Origin: Trichomonas tenax
Lineage: Eukaryota > Parabasalia > Trichomonadida > Trichomonadidae
Length of the DNA stretch: 29,033 nucleotides
Direction of reading: 5' to 3'
NCBI GenBank assembly: GCA_023091735.1
Contig: JALKBU010000655.1
Location: 1 to 29,033 of the forward strand
The first letter of the stretch is position 1. Each line of letters begins with the position of its first letter. The position numbers were made by a program, and so were the translations under genes. Positions 1-12,700 of the stretch are shown in pieces. The notes beneath the pieces were generated by a model. That model was given only the letters and a program-made list of their open reading frames with translations. It made no database searches and was not told the DNA's origin.

Positions 1-759
1 CTACTCATAATGAAGTCTTCTTTGGCTTCCAACATTGAGTTCAATCCATTTCAACCTATTGACACTTTTCCATTTTTCCCGCGCAAACACGTCACTTTCC
101 TTTATTTTGACATCCTGACTTTACATATCAAAAATAAGTTACATGTCAGAAAAGCACGTTGTTCTATTTTGTCCCAGTCCCAATTGAAATGATATTGCAT
201 GCAGTATCTGATATCATTAATCATCGTTGGTAATAATAAAAATTATTTTTCAATCAAATTCAATTTTGTTTCCTCAATTTTAACAAAATAACACTCAAAG
301 ACGCTGTATCAACTGAAAATAGACTCAAAATGAAATCATCGTCGCTCGATGAAAGTGTTTCGTTGAGAAATTTGAGAAAAATTAAATATGCTATTTGGGG
401 GTCTCACACTGTAAATTAGGGTCTTTTAATATTTTTGTCATGCAATTGAAAAATCCTAAATGTTAAAAATTCGTGATGACTCTCCATTAGACTCCGGAAT
501 AAACACTTCGTTGACTTTCTTTTAGAAATCAATTATTTTTGTGACATTCACAAACATTGAACATTTGTTTTTGGGCTTAAAAGCTCTCGTCAAAATGCTT
601 GAAAACCGGCATTATTCACTTCTAAACGATACATTTAGAATTGATGATGTTCATATGCTAAATAATTTAGTGTTTATTATTAAATTATGACATGTAAAAT
701 CATTTATATGTCAAATATGATTTTAAATTTCTTCACTTGTTTACTCGTTATTCAAAGGA
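1..759. other. AT-rich spacer upstream of the dynein gene
   Basis: No convincing gene is visible. A 60-codon open frame at 10-192 has no recognisable motif and low-complexity composition, so I do not call it. The left part carries two forms of the recurrent element, TTTACATATCA near 119-129 and TTACATGTCA at 139-148. The right end carries an inverted pair at 688-716. The left copies may belong to a promoter of a gene beyond the window edge. Confidence 0.5.
688..716. promoter_or_regulatory. Inverted TGACATGTAAA / TTTATATGTCA element upstream of dynein
   Basis: TGACATGTAAA (688-698) is followed after a few bases by TTTATATGTCA (703-713), forming an imperfect inverted repeat about 45 bp before the dynein ATG. 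The same core recurs upstream of other genes in this window. Trichomonad promoters are compact and lie close to the ATG, so position and recurrence suggest a promoter element. Function is inferred and no factor is assigned. A TTCAAAGGAATG context directly precedes the start codon and may hold the initiator. Confidence 0.5.
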
Positions 760-3700
760 ATGAGTCACAGAGACGAAAAGAATGTCTCCGGGACAAATCC
801 ACCTCGTTCACCACAATCCAGTGTCAGAATTAAAGCCACTAAATTCGATAATTCGCCCGCACAAAAGACAATCGATCGAGTTTTATTTGCACCTTCGAAT
901 TTAGAAGGCACAGTTCATTCTTATGATATCTGTGCACCTGGAGAAGGTTCAAGTGATACATTCCTAAAGCAACAAAATCTTCCGCTTTACGCATTTAGAA
1001 ATCACGCGAAGAAAACTGGAAGGCCTGTAATTAAGTCTCCAATTATTCCACCAAAGAGCACGCAACTGTCAACTACATCACGTCTTGGAAATAAACCGCT
1101 CAGTGATCTTCCAGAAGTCACTGCTTTGCAAATTTCGAAACGAGAAGAAGAAATCGAAAGACAAACACTCGCATTCGATGATGATCCGATTGCATACTTT
1201 TCTAAGCGAAAAGATGGAAGTGGTCACCATTTTATTTATTTAATTTACACTTATGATCGAAAAGACCCATTATTCTCACCGTACGATCTCAAGAAAGTCC
1301 CATCCACAGAGATTGGCATTGACTATTACACGATGAGTGCAAGCGGTGTCACTCATATTTATGCAAATGGAGAAACTGAAACAGTAACGATCGATCAATA
1401 CTCAAGAGAGAAATTCGTGTTCGAAGCAATAAGAAAACTCAAATTTTTCTCGAAATATTTATTTTGGAAAAATTTTAGAGCGTGGGTGCTGTTTTTGAAG
1501 GAACAGAGGTTCAAAGGATTACTCGCTAATGCCATGAGTCACACGATCTTTAGAAATCCTCTTTTCTTTGGTCAAGAATTGAAAATTTATGATTCACAAA
1601 ATTCGTTAATCAGTCTTTTAAAGCAATATCTACTTTGTTTTCACGTCGGAAAGAAATATAGACTTGAAGATTTCGAAGAACAATCACGAGAAAACACAGA
1701 TAAATTAAAATCAAGTTATTTAGAATTCATTCAAAATAACACTGAAATCATTGCTCAATTATTCGATAAAATCGCAGATCCATTGCACGTTCAAGTCACA
1801 GATCAAGATTTCAACTTCAATCGCCGCCATCCGAACATCCAAATCCTCGAAAACCTTGAAGAACAAAAAGCATTACTTCGCTATAAAAAGACAGAAGATG
1901 TCAATAAACAAATTGCTTCTTTGGGACAATTCATTCGAACAATCGATTACATGATTCTCGAAACACTCGCGAACATCTGTGTAGATTGCTGGAAACAAGC
2001 TGATCACAATGTATCACAAGAAGGTTCTTCGATCTTTCAAGTTGAAGTTTTATTCACAGATCAAGGAACTGTTGATTTCACTCCGAATCTTCAACAACTC
2101 GAGAAAAGCATTGTTGGAACACTAGCAAATTCCATTGACACTCTCAACAAGCTTCCGAGACTTCTCAAGATGGAAAAACTTCGCGTTTTGATCGAAAACA
2201 GCAGTAGCAATTTTAAAGAATTATGTGCGAATGGTCCTGTTTTAACAAACTTCACTTCATGCGAAAATGTTTTACCAGAAATCGAAGAACGCATAATTAA
2301 CACACTCAGACAATCATATAACGACGCATTCATTATTGCTCAAGATTTCTCGAACTTATATCCAATCTACAAAATGGGAAAGTCGTGGGATGTCAAAGAT
2401 TGCTTAATCACGCGTAAAGGCACAAAATTCGTCGGTGAAATTCAAGATCCATTAAACAACATTGGCGATGATTCATTCCTCGTCAACAGCGATGAACAAC
2501 CAGTTGTCGATTTCGAGAAAGTTAAAGAAGAAATGCAGCAATTGATCGAAGATGATCACGAAGTTAATAACTTAAGACAGGGTATTGTTAAAGGCGTTTT
2601 ACACATTGATCTTAAAGGATTAAGACAGATATTGAAGCCAATTCCAAAGAAGACTTTCCTGGATTTACAAAACTTGCTCGACAAACTTTCATCAATGAAA
2701 ATTCAACAAGTTGATGGTGCATTAACAAATTACGGCAAAATTCTCAAAATGGAACCGGGAACACTTGATGGATTCGTTTCATTCTGCGAGACATTCAAAC
2801 GTGCTGAAAATGTCAAACCAGCAATTGAAGCAGAAATCAAGTTCGTTGATGAAACATATACATTATTCGAAAAGTTCCAATTGCAACATAAAAGAAATCC
2901 ACTGCATCAGAAATATTCAATCTTCCAAAGCGATTTCATAGTTGCTCAGTCAATCAAAAGCTCAGTCATCAATTACTTCATCCATCAACTAAAAGAAAAT
3001 ATATCATCACTCGAAGCTAAACTCAATAAAAACTATGAAAAAGTCTCAGCAATTCCTCCAACACTCACACTTGTTGATATCGAGAAAGAAATCCCACGCA
3101 GCGAGAAACGCCTGAGAAAGATGAGAGAACTTGAATCGCAGGTCAAACAAGCAATCAAATATCAGGAAATTATCGATGTCGAAATCAACAAATTCGCATT
3201 CTATAATAACGTCATCAATATTAATGAATTCGCTTTAACATTATATTCATCGATCGATCAATGGCAAAAGATCTCCGAACAAATGACGAAGAAGCCATTT
3301 TCATCAATAGAAATGAACGTTTTCAAGGATTCTGTCGTTGAAATCGATACTCAATTAAAGCGTCTTCAAGCGCTTCCAGCATCAAACAATTATCCAATCT
3401 TAGGCGAACTTGCATCAAAAGTTAACGAAACCTCACCATATATCGAAGAACTCGAGAAATTATCCAACAACAGAATGCAAGCAAGACATTGGAACAATTT
3501 GTTCGAAGCATGCAATCAACAAGCTTCTTACAATCCAAAGATGACTGTCGACGAGTTAATCAAGATGAATATTTTGCAGCACAAAGACAAAATCGAACAA
3601 ATCACAAATATGTCACTCGGCGAATACAAACTTGAAACAGAGTTCTACGCAATCACGAACTACTGGAACAAAGTTCAAATGCCGATTGCTGAAGTTCCAG

Positions 3701-6700
3701 GCAACAATCTTAACGAAGATAATCTTCTTCTTGGAAACACAGATCAATTGCTTCAAGAAATCAATGATGCTTTAATCAATATCAGTTCGATGCTGCAGAG
3801 ACCTTATGTTCAAGGTATTCGCGACACAGTTACAAATCTTGCTTCAACACTCGAAAACATCAATCAAATCATCGAAGCGTGGCAATTATTCCAATCCAAT
3901 TGGATTATTCTTTCAGCGATTTTCTCGCAAGATATCACGAGATCACTTTTACCTCAACAAATGAACAAATTCTCGAGTGTCCAAAGGAAGTGGAGCACTA
4001 TTGCAAGACATACAATCAAAGACACAAGACTTTTCTCTGTTTGTTCATTCCCATCATTGCTTGATGCGTTAAATGAGAACAATCAAACAATGGAATCGAT
4101 TATTGCTTCACTTGGTAAATTACTTGATACAAAGAGAAACGCAATGCCACGTTTGTTCTTCTTATCCAACGATGACGTTCTTAAGCTCATTTCTTCCACA
4201 TCTATTGATGAAATAGCAGTCACAATCTCGAAGATATTGATGTTCGTTAAAAGTTTGGATTGCCACGATGAAATGGGAAATCAAGTTCCAATATTCCAAT
4301 CAAAGGTCTACAACATTGTCGGAACGCATGGATATTCACTTCCTTTGAGCAAACCTGTTGATATCACTCCTATTCCTGAACAATGGATTGCAGATCTTAT
4401 CGAAAGAACACAAGAAACAGTCAAAGATTTGACAATCAAAGCAATCGATAATATCAAAAGTGTTTTGTTTGACAAATGGATTTCAATGTTCGCTCCAAAT
4501 ATTTTAGCGATTGCTCTCAACGTCATTTTGACGACAAGCTTGAAGAACCAATTACTTAAACAGACAATTAAAGGAGATTTGCCATTCCCAGAACTAATCG
4601 CAGATTATATCCAAAAGATCACAAATATCATTCGAAGCAAACCTGAATTAGCTGGAATTCTTTCAATTCTCCTTTCATATAGAGATAGATATAATAACTT
4701 GATACAACAAGAACGAAAGCGCAAAGGCCTTAATCCTGCAATCGATTACGAAACAATGCTTCATTTCAAGAAGGAAGTGGGAACCATCTATGCATGTGTT
4801 TCAAAGACATCTTGGGAACTTGGATTTGAATTCTGGGGCCAAGTTCCATTCCTCGTTCACACGAATGCAATTGAATTTGCTTATCAAAGCCTCGCACGTG
4901 GTAATCGTGAAATAGATCCAATGATTTTGTTGGGATCGACAATGCTCGGAAAGTCATCAACAGTTTTCCAACTCGCTTCAGATATGGGAAGATTCATTTA
5001 CAGTTGGTATCCATATCCAAACAACTCAGAACATTTCTTGAGCCGGATTCTTATTGGCACATGTTTAACTGGAAGCTGGTGCTTGTTTAATCATCTCGAA
5101 AAGATGGAGCACAGACATTTATGTTATCTGTTCGATAACATTCACACAATGTATCAACTTCTCAGAGCAAATTCAAACAAGATCATCATCAGCTCAAAGA
5201 CAGTTGAACTGAATCCAAATGCAAGATTCTATTTCACCGGACATCACGTTCGTTATCTAAGCGACAATATACCATCAATGATCAGATCAACAGTCAGATC
5301 AATCGCTCTTTCTGATATCAATACTCAAATGATTATCGAAATAAAAATGCTCGCGTTATCATTCAAAGAACCAAAGAAATACGCAGCAATGCTGAACTCT
5401 TTGCTATTGGCAATTCCACAGCTTCTCGTCAACAACACACAAATGACTTCTTTCCTTCAATCAGCATTCACAATCATCAACGGTGCTGTTAAACTTAGAG
5501 AATCAGGCGTTGAAGAAAAATGGGGCCTTATGCATGCAGCTTATCAGTACTTCACGACAACAAGAATCGACGACGAAAAGAACAAACTCTACGAAATTAT
5601 TGCTTCATGTTTTAATGTAACATCTGAAGAAATCGTTGAAAAATTCAAGACACTCTCATTTGAAAAGAACAAAGAAAGATATCTTCAATTGTTCAGAGAA
5701 GAAATCAATAAAATCAATACATATCTTCCTGTCGAATATTTGGCACAAAGAACTCTCGACTTAATGTTCACTTTAAAGTTCACAGACGCAGTTGCAATCG
5801 TTGGACAACCATCAAGCGGCAAATCATTGATTGTAAGAGTTCTTAAATCAGTTATCAACAGTCAAAAGTTCCATGAAGAGTTTCCTGATGTTGATCCTTA
5901 TGAAGTCTTCGATTGCTACTTCAACTCTGAACATCCAAATAGATTATACGGACACATCTACGATGATCTCACGTTTGGTCAAACATGGGCTTACGGACAT
6001 CTTCAAGCAATTCTCCATCAAATGCATATAAAGACAAAGACAACGAATATCCTGAGATTCGATGGAAAGTACTCTAAAGAGTTCTTGTTATTCCTTCGTT
6101 ACTTCATTCCACAATCAAATTGCCAAGCTTACAGAACAAGTTCGCAAGATTTTGTTTACGCGAATGGTAAAATGAAAGTTATCTATGAAACAACAGACGT
6201 TGAAGGATTAACGCCAGGTTTGTTATCACGTATGCGCGTTATCTATATGAAATCATACCAAATCAACACTGCTCTAACAATCAGCTGCGAGTTAACATAT
6301 CCACACATCATTCTTCGTCGAGCATTCGTTGAACTTGGATATGAAGAATCAGAGCACTCACAAGTCTTCTTTGATACATTCGTTGACTTGATTCCTAAAG
6401 TCGTAAAGAACGTTTATCACTCAAAGAACAAAATCAGATATTCACAGGAGCCACAAAAGATGAAATCTGGTGAAATATATCTTTCTGAAGTTCTTCCTTA
6501 TTTCACAGCGATTGTTGCTCTTAATCTGATTCAATCACTGAAACTCGACATGAAGAATCAAACGCATATGTCACTTGCCATCGCTTACTCTGCAAACAGA
6601 ATCTTTTCGCAGTTCCTTGAAGAGTCTGAACGCGAAAAATTCGATCTTTGGCTGAGAACTGAAGAAGAAATCACAGTTCCTAAGGATTGGATCGGTTACA

Positions 6701-9700
6701 ACGTTCCTGATTTGTTCTGGAACATGTATCCAAAGCCATGTTTGTCGTCAATGCAGATATTTGATGGAAAACTTATTCCATTGAACTTCAAACTTATTGA
6801 TCACGAACCAATTTATCAAGCGAGATCTGAAGGACAACTTCCGATATTCCCCAATGAAGTCTATGTAATGAACGTCCAATTCCTTCATCCACTTGAGCTC
6901 GCAAACAGACTCCTTGAAAATCACAGAAGCGTTATATTGCACGGTCCTAAATCAAGTGGAAGAGATACATTCTTGAAGATATTATTCTCAATGAATGAAA
7001 ACTTTTTGCCAATCACTTTTGATGTTTCAGAGATTGTCACTGCTGATGAATTTATTAGTTTCATTCTTTCTCACACTCCTTTCTTGTCAAAGATTTTAAC
7101 ACCAGGAACACAAAATAAAACAATTATCCTTGTTATTTGTGGCCTTAAGCCATCACACACAAGATTACAAGAGTTTCTTCGACAAATCAACAACACTGGA
7201 AAGATCAATGCATTTTCGACAACGGATCCTAAAGTTTACGAAACTCTCACTATAATGAGGTTTGTAACAATCATTACTGTTGAAGATATCACAGAATTCG
7301 ATATTAGATTCGTTCAGAAGTATATTCCAATCGGATTAACACCGATTTCGAGCGATTCCTCGCAATTCATGGCTGCAAAGATTCTCACGGCTTATGGACA
7401 CAAACCAAGCAACGCAGAGTTCTATGCAAAGATCGGAATGAACTTATTAGGTCAGTTTGAGCTCGATAACAGACCTCTTCTTTTGCTTCAATCGTTATTC
7501 ACTATTTGCCACTTAGGAGCTGAAGTTCCAACCGCAGATATCATCAAGCAACTGTTTGCTGAAATGAGATTTAGATTTTTACACAAGTTCCCTGTCCAAG
7601 ATGTTAAAGACAAAATCGAATTCATCGGAAACAACGAATGCAGGAATGAAAATGAAAAGAAAGCTGCTTGGGATCTCGTTAATGCGAAAGCCATTATTCT
7701 TCCTATATGTAAACTCACGAAGGATATGAAACAATTCACAATCAACCAGAAGACAACAGAACCTGCAGCTTTGGCTGAACGCATCGGGAGAGACATTGCG
7801 ATCTTCAATGCAAACGTCATCGAAAAACTCAATCTTCGCGTTACACCAGCGATCGTTGACATGTGGGAAATGATGTTAAGAGCGATGAGAACACCAGGAT
7901 GCAATATCATTCTTAACGGCATTGCTGGTCTCGGAAAGTATTCTGTTACAAGAATTATCGCACATTCATGTGAATATGATTTCATTAATATTGCTCCTCC
8001 AACATTTGAAGAGCAGATGGTTAAAGAGGATCGAATGTTCTCTTTGTCGTCTGTCATTCGTGATGTCATCATCAATGCTGCATTACATCAAAAGAGATCT
8101 GTTATATTCACTCGCGCAACAAAAGAAACGATGTCTGAAATCGAAGCACTTTTGCTTTTCATTACAGGATATGATTACACCCATTTCTTCACTAAGACGA
8201 CACTGGAAGATCTTTATGCGAGATTCTCAAATTCCCACGCACTCACATTCGAACAAAAGATCATTGCAATGAGACAAATCAAGAACATTTTGAGGATCAA
8301 CATTCACGTTGTTATTGCTCAAAGCGAACCAATTGTCACAGGAGAACACGCACACTTCGTCGAAATCATCCTCAATCAAGATACAACGCAGTATTACATC
8401 CAATTCGCTCAGGAAGCCATCGAACAACCTGCAACAAAGAAAGTTATCGGATCTTCAGCAATCCCTGTTTCTCAGGTCCTCGGAAATATGCACACTGTTG
8501 CGAGAAAGTTCACATCATATTTCCATCCAAACATGATGATCGATTTCATCGACTCTTTCTGCCACTTCACGGCCGCCGACTTCCAGAATTTGAATACTAA
8601 GTTCGAGAACAGCCAATCAGCCATTAGTTTCATCGACAAGCTTCAAGGTGAAGCACACGTCATCGAACGCAAACTCGATTCACTTGCTCCAACATTGCAG
8701 CGTCTTCAAATCGATTCAGAATCATTGAGTTCTTCATATACAATAAGAAAAGAAGCAATCGATAACAGACAACAGAAACTCATTGAAGATAAGAAGACGA
8801 AACTTGCTGAAGTCGAATCATTACGTGATGACGTTGAAAGATTCGAATCTGAATATAAAGAATTGGCTCCAAAGCTTGAAAAAGCAGTTGAAGAAGTTAA
8901 GAAACTCACAAAGAACGAAATCGACACAATCAGAATCTCCGCAAATGATCCAATGCCATCAATGAGACTATTATTCGAACTCTTCTGCTTATTCCTTGAC
9001 AAACCACCGTCATACGAACGCAGCGGTCAAAAACTGCTCATGGATCCAAACTTTGTTGAATTACTCACGGGATGCATCACAACAGAGTCCATCGCACCAA
9101 AGAGTTTAGATCTCGGAATGCCATATTTCGAGAACGAGCAAATGAATCCTACTGAACTCGAAGCAACAGCTCCTGCTCTGTTTACGCTCTACAACTGGAT
9201 CCATCTGCTTTGTCAATACTGTTTGTTGAACAACAACAGAACGACACAGGGAAAGATCCTCGATGAGAAAGAACGTTCTCTTCAACAGTATCTTGAAGAA
9301 ATGGATGTTGAATTGGCATCAATTGAACAAGTTGCTGCTTCTCTCGAAAACGAATTGAAGAACCTTCAAGCGCAACAGGCATCACGCGAACAAATGGAGA
9401 AAGACTACAAAGCGATAAGTGAGCGAAAGAAATCTCTCGAAATGATCTTCAAAGACATCGAACAATTCGTTGAACGATGGCAAAACGACACTCGTGAGTT
9501 CCCACTTCGCAAAGATAAACTCGTTGGCAACTCAATGTTGTTCTCATTCTTCTTAGTCTTCGGTGGTGTCATCAACATCGAAAATAGAGTCACGGCATAT
9601 TTAAGCGTTCTCGAACTCATCAAAAACGCAGGAATCGAATGCGATGATGGTGATGTCGATAAAATGGTTCAATGGAGATTCATACAAATCAGACCCGAGT

Positions 9701-12700
9701 TTTACTACGATAGACCAGATACAGCGCATTCGCTTGAATTGGCAACAGATATTCATCACATTTTCGCAACACTCAGAACTCCTCTTCTCATTGATCCCGA
9801 TGGCCTCGCTTACTCAATTGTTGCTAAGGACATAAAGAGCAGATTGATTGAATGCTCCGCAAACTCATCGACACTCGATGCAACTGCTGCACAAGCGGTT
9901 TCAGAAGGCAGAACATTGCTTGTTTACGATGTTATGCAGATGATTCCGGTTTTGTTTGCTCTCATTCCTCTCGATTCTCTTCCTCAGGAACAAACAATGC
10001 GGAAAGATGTTCGCATTGGCAGTAAAGTTGTCGCTTGGGATCCAAACTTCAAACTTATCCTTGTCAGCCCAGCGTATTCGATCAAGGAGCTCCCGCTTGA
10101 CCTTCTCGCACGCTGCACAACAATCGATGTTGTTCCAACAATGACGAACAACTTGAAGTACATCTTCAAGCAAGTCTTCGGTGTTTTCTTCCACGAGAAT
10201 CTATTCAACAAACTTCTCGAAGACCGCAAGAACGAAATCTTGAAGCGCGTCAACGAGATTAACTATGAGAGGAACATTCTTGACATTCTTGCTGATATCG
10301 TTGCCACACAGAACGTCAATCAATCATATGATTACTTGAGTGACACAGAAACAATTGATGAACTTCTTAAATCGAAGGAGAAATACTTCAAGAATCGTAA
10401 TCTCAACATTGAAACGACAAATCAAGAAGAGTATAAGAACATTATGCATCAATTCTCTCCTCTCATTCACCAATGTGCGACATTCTGGGAAATCGCATCG
10501 AGAGTCATTCCAAAGGTCGCAAATCTTCAACCATGTTCGCTTTCACACTACATGAGGAGATTAACACAGATCTTCGTCAGCGAAGGATTCCACACTGGTC
10601 AATTGCTTCCTGAACAACTTATTTCTCTTCGTGTTGCAATAACAGATGCTTCATTGCAGTTATTCATGTCCAACATGGCAATGAACGATGCAATGTTCTT
10701 CTTATTCCTTTCCAGCTTCATCATGAGAATCCCGCAGACTCATTACACACTGAAGGACTTGAAGCCTGTTCTCGATCACATCAGATCTTCGTTCAACAGC
10801 AAACTCACATACAAAGACGCAAATGCAGGTTTGGATCCTTTCGAACGCCTCAGATACACAAGTTTCGAGAACATTTTCGAGTCCGTCCGCGCTTATGTTG
10901 CAGAACTTTATGGAGACGAAATTCTCCAAAGCTTCCCGGAGTTCACTGTCGATCGTATTATTTCCAGCAATCCGCAGCTTCCTAATGTCATCATCAATGG
11001 CCCTCACAACGATCCAAGTGACGTTGTTCACCACATTGTTGCACAGCGCAGCAAGATCGAGAACGTTGAATGCATTTCCATTTGCGACGACCTCGAGTTC
11101 CTGAAGAATATCAAGAAAGTTATGTCTATGGCGACATCTCGTGGCAATTGGATTTTGCTTCACGTCACGAAGAACATTCCTGCAACAATTTCCATTTTGT
11201 CGGACATTTTCACGCAGATGACCACAACATCTATCAACACAAACTACAGAATGATTGTCCTTTCATCTTCGATCGATGCTGTTCCTCCTTCTCTCCATTC
11301 AAGAGGAAAGCGAACTATTGTCAACACGATTCCAACAGTTAAATCAATTATGCAGCTCATCATCACATTCTACGCTCCTCAACTTATCATCGGAAAGCAA
11401 CAGAAGCTGATGAAGAAACTCGTTTATGCAGTTGCTTCACTTATGGCGTTTGTTTCTTACAGGAATGTCATCAGACCAAATGGCTTCAATGTTACTTTCT
11501 CCACACCGCTTTCCACGATTGCCGCTATTGGAAGAAGGTGTTCTGAGATCTTCGGTGAAGATGAATACACACAGCCAATTGAGAACATTCGCAATGTTAT
11601 TATGGACGCCGCGTTTACTGCCGTTTGCGATCCACGCGATAGACAGATGATCAATCACCTTCTCACGCGTGTCATAAGAATGGAAACATTCCAGGACGGC
11701 TTCAAAGTCGGTGTCGGTCCAGAATCAGAGCTCTGGATTATGCCAGACGATGAAGTTCCTCTCCCAGCATTCACTCAGTATCTTCAGAAGATCCCTGCAT
11801 ATCCAATGGTTGAAACACTCGGCGTTGACCCACTTAATGCACCGTTGAAAGATTGGACACTCTCGAGATACATTGCGCAGCCATTCCTTAAATACGCCGG
11901 TCCAGCAGAGATCCCACACAGCGGCATTGTTGTCCGCATCGAAGATCTGCTCGCAATCTTCCCATCGAAGCTTGCAAACGATCCATCACGTCTGTGCACG
12001 CCATTTCACTCGTTCATCGAACGTGAAATCTCAATCCTCAACAATGCAATCGAAGTTATTGGAAACTCTCTTCGAGAGATGCACAGTCTCGCAGAGAGAG
12101 GAAACTACAACAAAGAAGTCCAAGAAATGCTTAGCGGCAAAGTCCCAACGATTTGGTCGCAAGCTGCACATGTTTACACATTCTATGACTCGCACAACTT
12201 TATGAACTTTCTCCTTTCACGTCAGAAGATGCTCAAATCATGGACAGAGAATTTCAGTCACGTCATAATAACGCCACTTGTCACAGATCCGAAGTCACTC
12301 CTCTGTGCGTTTGCTGCCGAAGAGTCTCAAAGACAGCACATTCCGCTTTCGGAGCTTGAATATGATTTCACAATTGTAGATACAACAGTCGAAACTGCGA
12401 ACGAAGGCGAACTTCTCCTCACGAAGCTCTCTCAAGAATTCTGTGTTATCAACAGCAAGACACAGAAGATCGTCAGAATCGACAAAGCACAGTCATCACC
12501 ATTTATTCCTCTTCCAAGTTTGCTCGTTAAGATGGTCAAACAAGGAACGAAAGTCCGCAACCCAGAGAAGACATACGTCGCAATCGGACTCTTCAAAGAA
12601 GCCCGTCCTTCGGAAGAAGATGTCTCTGAGAATGATAGAAGTGTCATTTTCGGTCGTTCTGTCAACTTCATCATGAACATTTATATCGAAACAGAAGACA

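Noticed and set aside
7488..8075. 195-codon minus-strand open frame inside the dynein gene
   Set aside because: It is a shadow of the dynein coding strand; composition is odd and no domain is visible.
10702..11163. 153-codon minus-strand frame inside the dynein gene
   Set aside because: It lies antisense to the AAA6 region, which is clearly coding on the plus strand.
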